The notes below the pieces were generated by a model, which was not told where the DNA came from, ran no database searches, and worked only from the letters and a program-made list of their open reading frames with translations. A stretch of 34,655 nucleotides of DNA from Eubacteriaceae bacterium UBA1433 (lineage in GTDB: Bacteria > Bacillota > Clostridia > Eubacteriales > UBA1433). The stretch spans positions 170,084 to 204,738 of the forward strand of contig DCTT01000026.1 in the NCBI GenBank assembly GCA_002329295.1, read 5' to 3'. Both the position numbers and the translations under genes were made by a program. Positions 31,762 to 34,655 of the stretch are shown piece after piece (the stretch's first letter is position 1; every line of letters starts with the position of its first letter).

Positions 31762-33600
31762 ATGTACAAGAAAATTTTTTTGACTCGTATTTTTCTGTTT
31801 TGTCTATGCGTTGTGGCACTCTTATCATCCACTGCGATTTCCGCCTTTGCCTTTGCACCAAAGGGCGATGTCAACCTGACATTAAAGGTGGATCGGCGTC
31901 TTTCGGCAGGCAGCGGCAAAGACATTGACGGCATCTATTATATCAGTGCCGACAGCACGTTTTCTCAATCCTACACCGTTACCAATCACACTTCTTCTAA
32001 TGGTACACTGGATATTGTGTTGCAGGAAAGGGTTCTTGCCGAGTCAGGCGCCGTAATTACCGACTGGATCAATTTGCCTGCTTCTATCCAAAAAGATGCT
32101 TCGGTAACCCTCAACGGAACCAACCTTGTTATGACAAGCGCTTACGGAAAAAAAGTTACTTTTCAATATAGACTGCGCTATAAAGGCACGATGGGCTGGC
32201 AGGAATATTCCTCCCATACCGCAGATATTTTTGTCTATTCTCCCACATTCAACGCCAGTTATATCACGGATGCCTCTCCGGTGGCGCTGAGTGACTTTCC
32301 CATTTATTTCGGTGGAAAAATCACTCTGTCATCCAATGCAAAAATCGCGGACGTTGCTCTCTACGACTCCGTTCACGGACTTATTGAATCCATCGGCGAG
32401 TTGACTCCGGGCGTCACCAAACGCTTTCAAAAAGATTTTTATCTGCCGCCGGGCGATGTAAATTCTTATTTGATTGTAGAATATACCGATTTGCTTACCG
32501 GCAAAAAAGTAAGAACCGAATTGAACGACGTACACATATCCGGAAAAATTGTAGCTGCCACCGTTGAGCCCAAGCTCTCTTTATCGGCACTACCCGCCAA
32601 AACTTTTATTCCTTCTGATGAAACGGTAGAAATTATTTTTGAAATAAAAAACGATTTATCCTATGACATCTTATCTTCTTATGTCTATCTTTTAGACGAA
32701 AACAACAGAGCTTCCGCAGAACCGATTTTTGATTTCGGCCCTGTCGCAAGAGGGCAAAGCCTTTCTGTGAAAAAAAATGTCGTTTTGCAACCAAATACCC
32801 AATATTCCTATGCCGTTTACGCCTATGTGCCCAACACCACCGTTCCTTTTAAAGCAGAGTACACCTTCGTCACAACCTCTGCTCCGCCTTCTCTGACCAT
32901 CACACGAAGCATTGAAGGGGACAGACTTCCTTTTTATCAGGATACTGCCATTAACTATACGGTAAAAAATATTTCTTCCAAAGATGTGTCCGATGTAGTA
33001 ATTGTCGATGGCATCTTGGGTGAAATCTATCAAAGCCATTCCATTAAGGCCGGAGACGAAGTGCGTTTTTCTGCCACACATAAATTTACTGCCGATTTTA
33101 TCAGCAACCCTATTGTCACCCTTACCATACAAGATGCACAGCAAACCAAGAGCACCTTCATGATTGAGCGGCAAACATTTGAAGTAATGAAAAAGAATCA
33201 GCCCAGCATAATGCTCTTATTAGAAAATATCCTGGCAAAAGATCGGAAAAATATTATTTTTGATGTGATTTTGGCCAATGACGGCAACACGAGTTTTCAA
33301 AAAATCGATATTGTAGATGTTCGAAACAACACGGTTGTCCATACACTTTCTTCACTTAATGTTGGAGAAGTGCAATCGATATATATAACAAATCAAAATT
33401 ATGAAAATGACAAAACCATACAATTGCAAGCCAAAGCTACGACTGCCGATGGCGAAGAGTTGACTTTTGATATGGAGCCCGTCAAACTGCCGACATCTTT
33501 TTTGATAACTTTTCTTATTGTCTTCATTTCTCTTATAGCAATTGTTCTGGCAGCTGTGGTATATTATAAAAAGCGTTCAAAGCATACAAAGATAGAATAG
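31762..33600 (+). CDS. Large single-pass surface protein with beta-sandwich repeats, unrecognised
   Basis: 612 residues. The signal peptide is 1-29 (KIFLTRIFLFCLCVVALLSS, cut near SAFA). The extracellular part (30-575) is built of Ig-like or CARDB-like beta repeats with recurring phrases such as YTVTNHTSSNGTLDIVLQ, VEIIFEIKNDLSYDI and INYTVKNISSKDVSDVVIVD, the pattern of repeats that bind or space at cell surfaces. A membrane helix lies at about 579-600 (LITFLIVFISLIAIVLAAVV) with a short basic tail. There is no LPXTG. The ATG at 31762 has AGAGGA 7 bases upstream; the frame opens 17 codons earlier without a site. proS starts 14 bases downstream, so the two are probably co-transcribed. Topology resembles the cohesin protein, but no cohesin or dockerin is visible. 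Confidence 0.7.
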   Translation: MYKKIFLTRIFLFCLCVVALLSSTAISAFAFAPKGDVNLTLKVDRRLSAGSGKDIDGIYYISADSTFSQSYTVTNHTSSNGTLDIVLQERVLAESGAVITDWINLPASIQKDASVTLNGTNLVMTSAYGKKVTFQYRLRYKGTMGWQEYSSHTADIFVYSPTFNASYITDASPVALSDFPIYFGGKITLSSNAKIADVALYDSVHGLIESIGELTPGVTKRFQKDFYLPPGDVNSYLIVEYTDLLTGKKVRTELNDVHISGKIVAATVEPKLSLSALPAKTFIPSDETVEIIFEIKNDLSYDILSSYVYLLDENNRASAEPIFDFGPVARGQSLSVKKNVVLQPNTQYSYAVYAYVPNTTVPFKAEYTFVTTSAPPSLTITRSIEGDRLPFYQDTAINYTVKNISSKDVSDVVIVDGILGEIYQSHSIKAGDEVRFSATHKFTADFISNPIVTLTIQDAQQTKSTFMIERQTFEVMKKNQPSIMLLLENILAKDRKNIIFDVILANDGNTSFQKIDIVDVRNNTVVHTLSSLNVGEVQSIYITNQNYENDKTIQLQAKATTADGEELTFDMEPVKLPTSFLITFLIVFISLIAIVLAAVVYYKKRSKHTKIE

Positions 33601-33614
33601 GGAGAACAGCAAAC

Positions 33615-34655
33615 ATGTCAAAAGAAAAACAGCAAACGATTGAAGCCATCACCAATATGGAAGAAGACTTTGCCAGATGGTATACCGATGTCATTATGAA
33701 AGCCGAACTTGCGGACTACTCGCCGATTAAGGGCTTTATGGTCATTCGCCCTTACGGCTTTGCCATTTGGGAAAATATTAAAAATGCTTATGACAAACGT
33801 TTTAAAGAAACCGGCCATGAAAATATGTATTTCCCGCTGCTCATTCCCGAAAGTCTTTTGCAAAAAGAGGCCGAGCACGTAGAAGGATTTGCACCCGAAG
33901 TGGCATGGGTTACGCATGGCGGCAACAACGAACTGACAGAAAGATATTGCATCCGCCCCACATCCGAAACCATTATTTGCAGCATGTATGCCAAATGGCT
34001 CCACACCTGGCGCCAACTTCCCTTTTTATACAATCAATGGTGCAACGTAGTACGTTGGGAAAAAACCACCCGCCCTTTTCTTCGTACATCAGAATTTTTA
34101 TGGCAGGAAGGTCATACACTGCACGAAACCGAAGAAGAGGCACAGGCAGAAACCATGCAAATGCTTGAAATCTACCGCCAAGTGGCCGAGGAATATCTGG
34201 CCGTTCCCATGGTCGTAGGTCAAAAAAGCGAAAAGGAAAAATTCGCCGGTGCACAGGCCACCTACACGATGGAAGCCTTGATGCACGACGGGCAGGCGTT
34301 GCAGTCAGGCACCAGCCACAACCTCGGTCGTCACTTTACAAAAGCCTTTGATATCATGTATACCAATCGCCAAGGCGAACGGGAATATCCCTACCACGCT
34401 TCCTGGGGCGTTTCTACCCGCCTCATCGGCGCCGTTATCATGGTGCACGGAGACAACAGCGGTCTGATGCTGCCGCCGAAAATCGCACCGATTCAAGTGA
34501 TTGTTGTTCCTATTGCCCAACATAAAGAAGGCGTTTTGGATCACGCTTATGCATTAAAAGATACACTGAAGGACATCCGCGTAAAAATTGACGATTCAGA
34601 CGCTTACTCTCCGGGCTGGAAATTCAGCCAGTGGGAAATGAAAGGTGTGCCGCTG
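33615..34655 (+). CDS. proS: Prolyl-tRNA synthetase, archaeal/eukaryal-type (cut by right edge)
   Basis: The first 347 codons; the gene runs off the right edge. It starts MSKEKQQTIEAITNMEEDFA with WYTDVIMKAELADYSPIKG, the start of the short ProS form without the editing insertion. Class II motif 2 includes RPTSETIICSMYAKW. Further typical segments are RPFLRTSEFLWQEGHTLHE, QKSEKEKFAGAQATYTME and LQSGTSHNLG. WGVSTRLIGAVIMVHGDN is motif 3. The anticodon domain begins at IAPIQVIVVPI. It charges tRNA-Pro. GGGAG lies 10 bases upstream. It differs from the longer bacterial ProS with the INS editing domain. No T-box precedes it directly. Confidence 0.97.
   Translation, partial: MSKEKQQTIEAITNMEEDFARWYTDVIMKAELADYSPIKGFMVIRPYGFAIWENIKNAYDKRFKETGHENMYFPLLIPESLLQKEAEHVEGFAPEVAWVTHGGNNELTERYCIRPTSETIICSMYAKWLHTWRQLPFLYNQWCNVVRWEKTTRPFLRTSEFLWQEGHTLHETEEEAQAETMQMLEIYRQVAEEYLAVPMVVGQKSEKEKFAGAQATYTMEALMHDGQALQSGTSHNLGRHFTKAFDIMYTNRQGEREYPYHASWGVSTRLIGAVIMVHGDNSGLMLPPKIAPIQVIVVPIAQHKEGVLDHAYALKDTLKDIRVKIDDSDAYSPGWKFSQWEMKGVPL

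Overview
The window looks like a chromosomal segment of a strictly anaerobic, low-to-moderate GC Bacillota (Clostridia-type) bacterium. The signs are a one-chain pyruvate:ferredoxin oxidoreductase, an oxygen-sensitive class III ribonucleotide reductase with its activase, a T-box on thrS, a cobalamin riboswitch, a type-A RNase P RNA, an archaeal/eukaryal-type ProS, and a cohesin/dockerin pair. I cannot name the genus from sequence alone.

Layout. 1-4.4 kb: an MFS transporter cut by the left edge, then PFOR, both on minus. 4.4-8.6 kb: rnpB (minus), a GT2-GtrA glycosyltransferase, and thrS behind a T-box leader. 8.6-14.6 kb: glmM (minus), a PspC plus LiaF-like envelope pair (plus), then on minus a DUF4160-M19 dipeptidase pair and an OFA-family MFS carrier. 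14.8-15.0 kb: the decayed C-terminus of an acyl-CoA dehydrogenase. 15.1-18.3 kb: nrdG-nrdD (minus) behind a cobalamin riboswitch with its own promoter and terminator. 18.3-20.3 kb: a gene-poor, AT-rich accessory stretch with a broken DUF3800 gene, an unrecognised gene tail, a small membrane protein, a candidate small RNA and a truncated tyrosine recombinase abutting tRNA-Arg(CCU). This is best read as the remains of an integrated element. 20.6-24.2 kb: plsY, malQ and a sugar-type MFS carrier. 24.3-29.1 kb: a two-gene surface operon, a dockerin-bearing GH73 autolysin followed by a membrane-anchored cohesin protein. 29.1-34.7 kb: a DAHP synthase, rsfS, a long zapA, a large single-pass surface protein and proS, which is cut by the right edge.

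How the genes fit together. Most of the window is housekeeping (tRNA charging, cell-wall precursor GlmM, phospholipid PlsY, division ZapA, ribosome RsfS, pyruvate oxidation, anaerobic dNTP synthesis). The most interesting parts are (a) the adjacent dockerin-autolysin and cohesin-receptor genes, which suggest non-cellulosomal docking of a peptidoglycan hydrolase to a membrane receptor with a large cytoplasmic tail; (b) B12 control of the B12-independent class III RNR; and (c) the tRNA-linked element in decay. Several starts were moved from the longest open frame to internal codons with good ribosome binding sites. No CRISPR array, rRNA or intact insertion sequence was seen.
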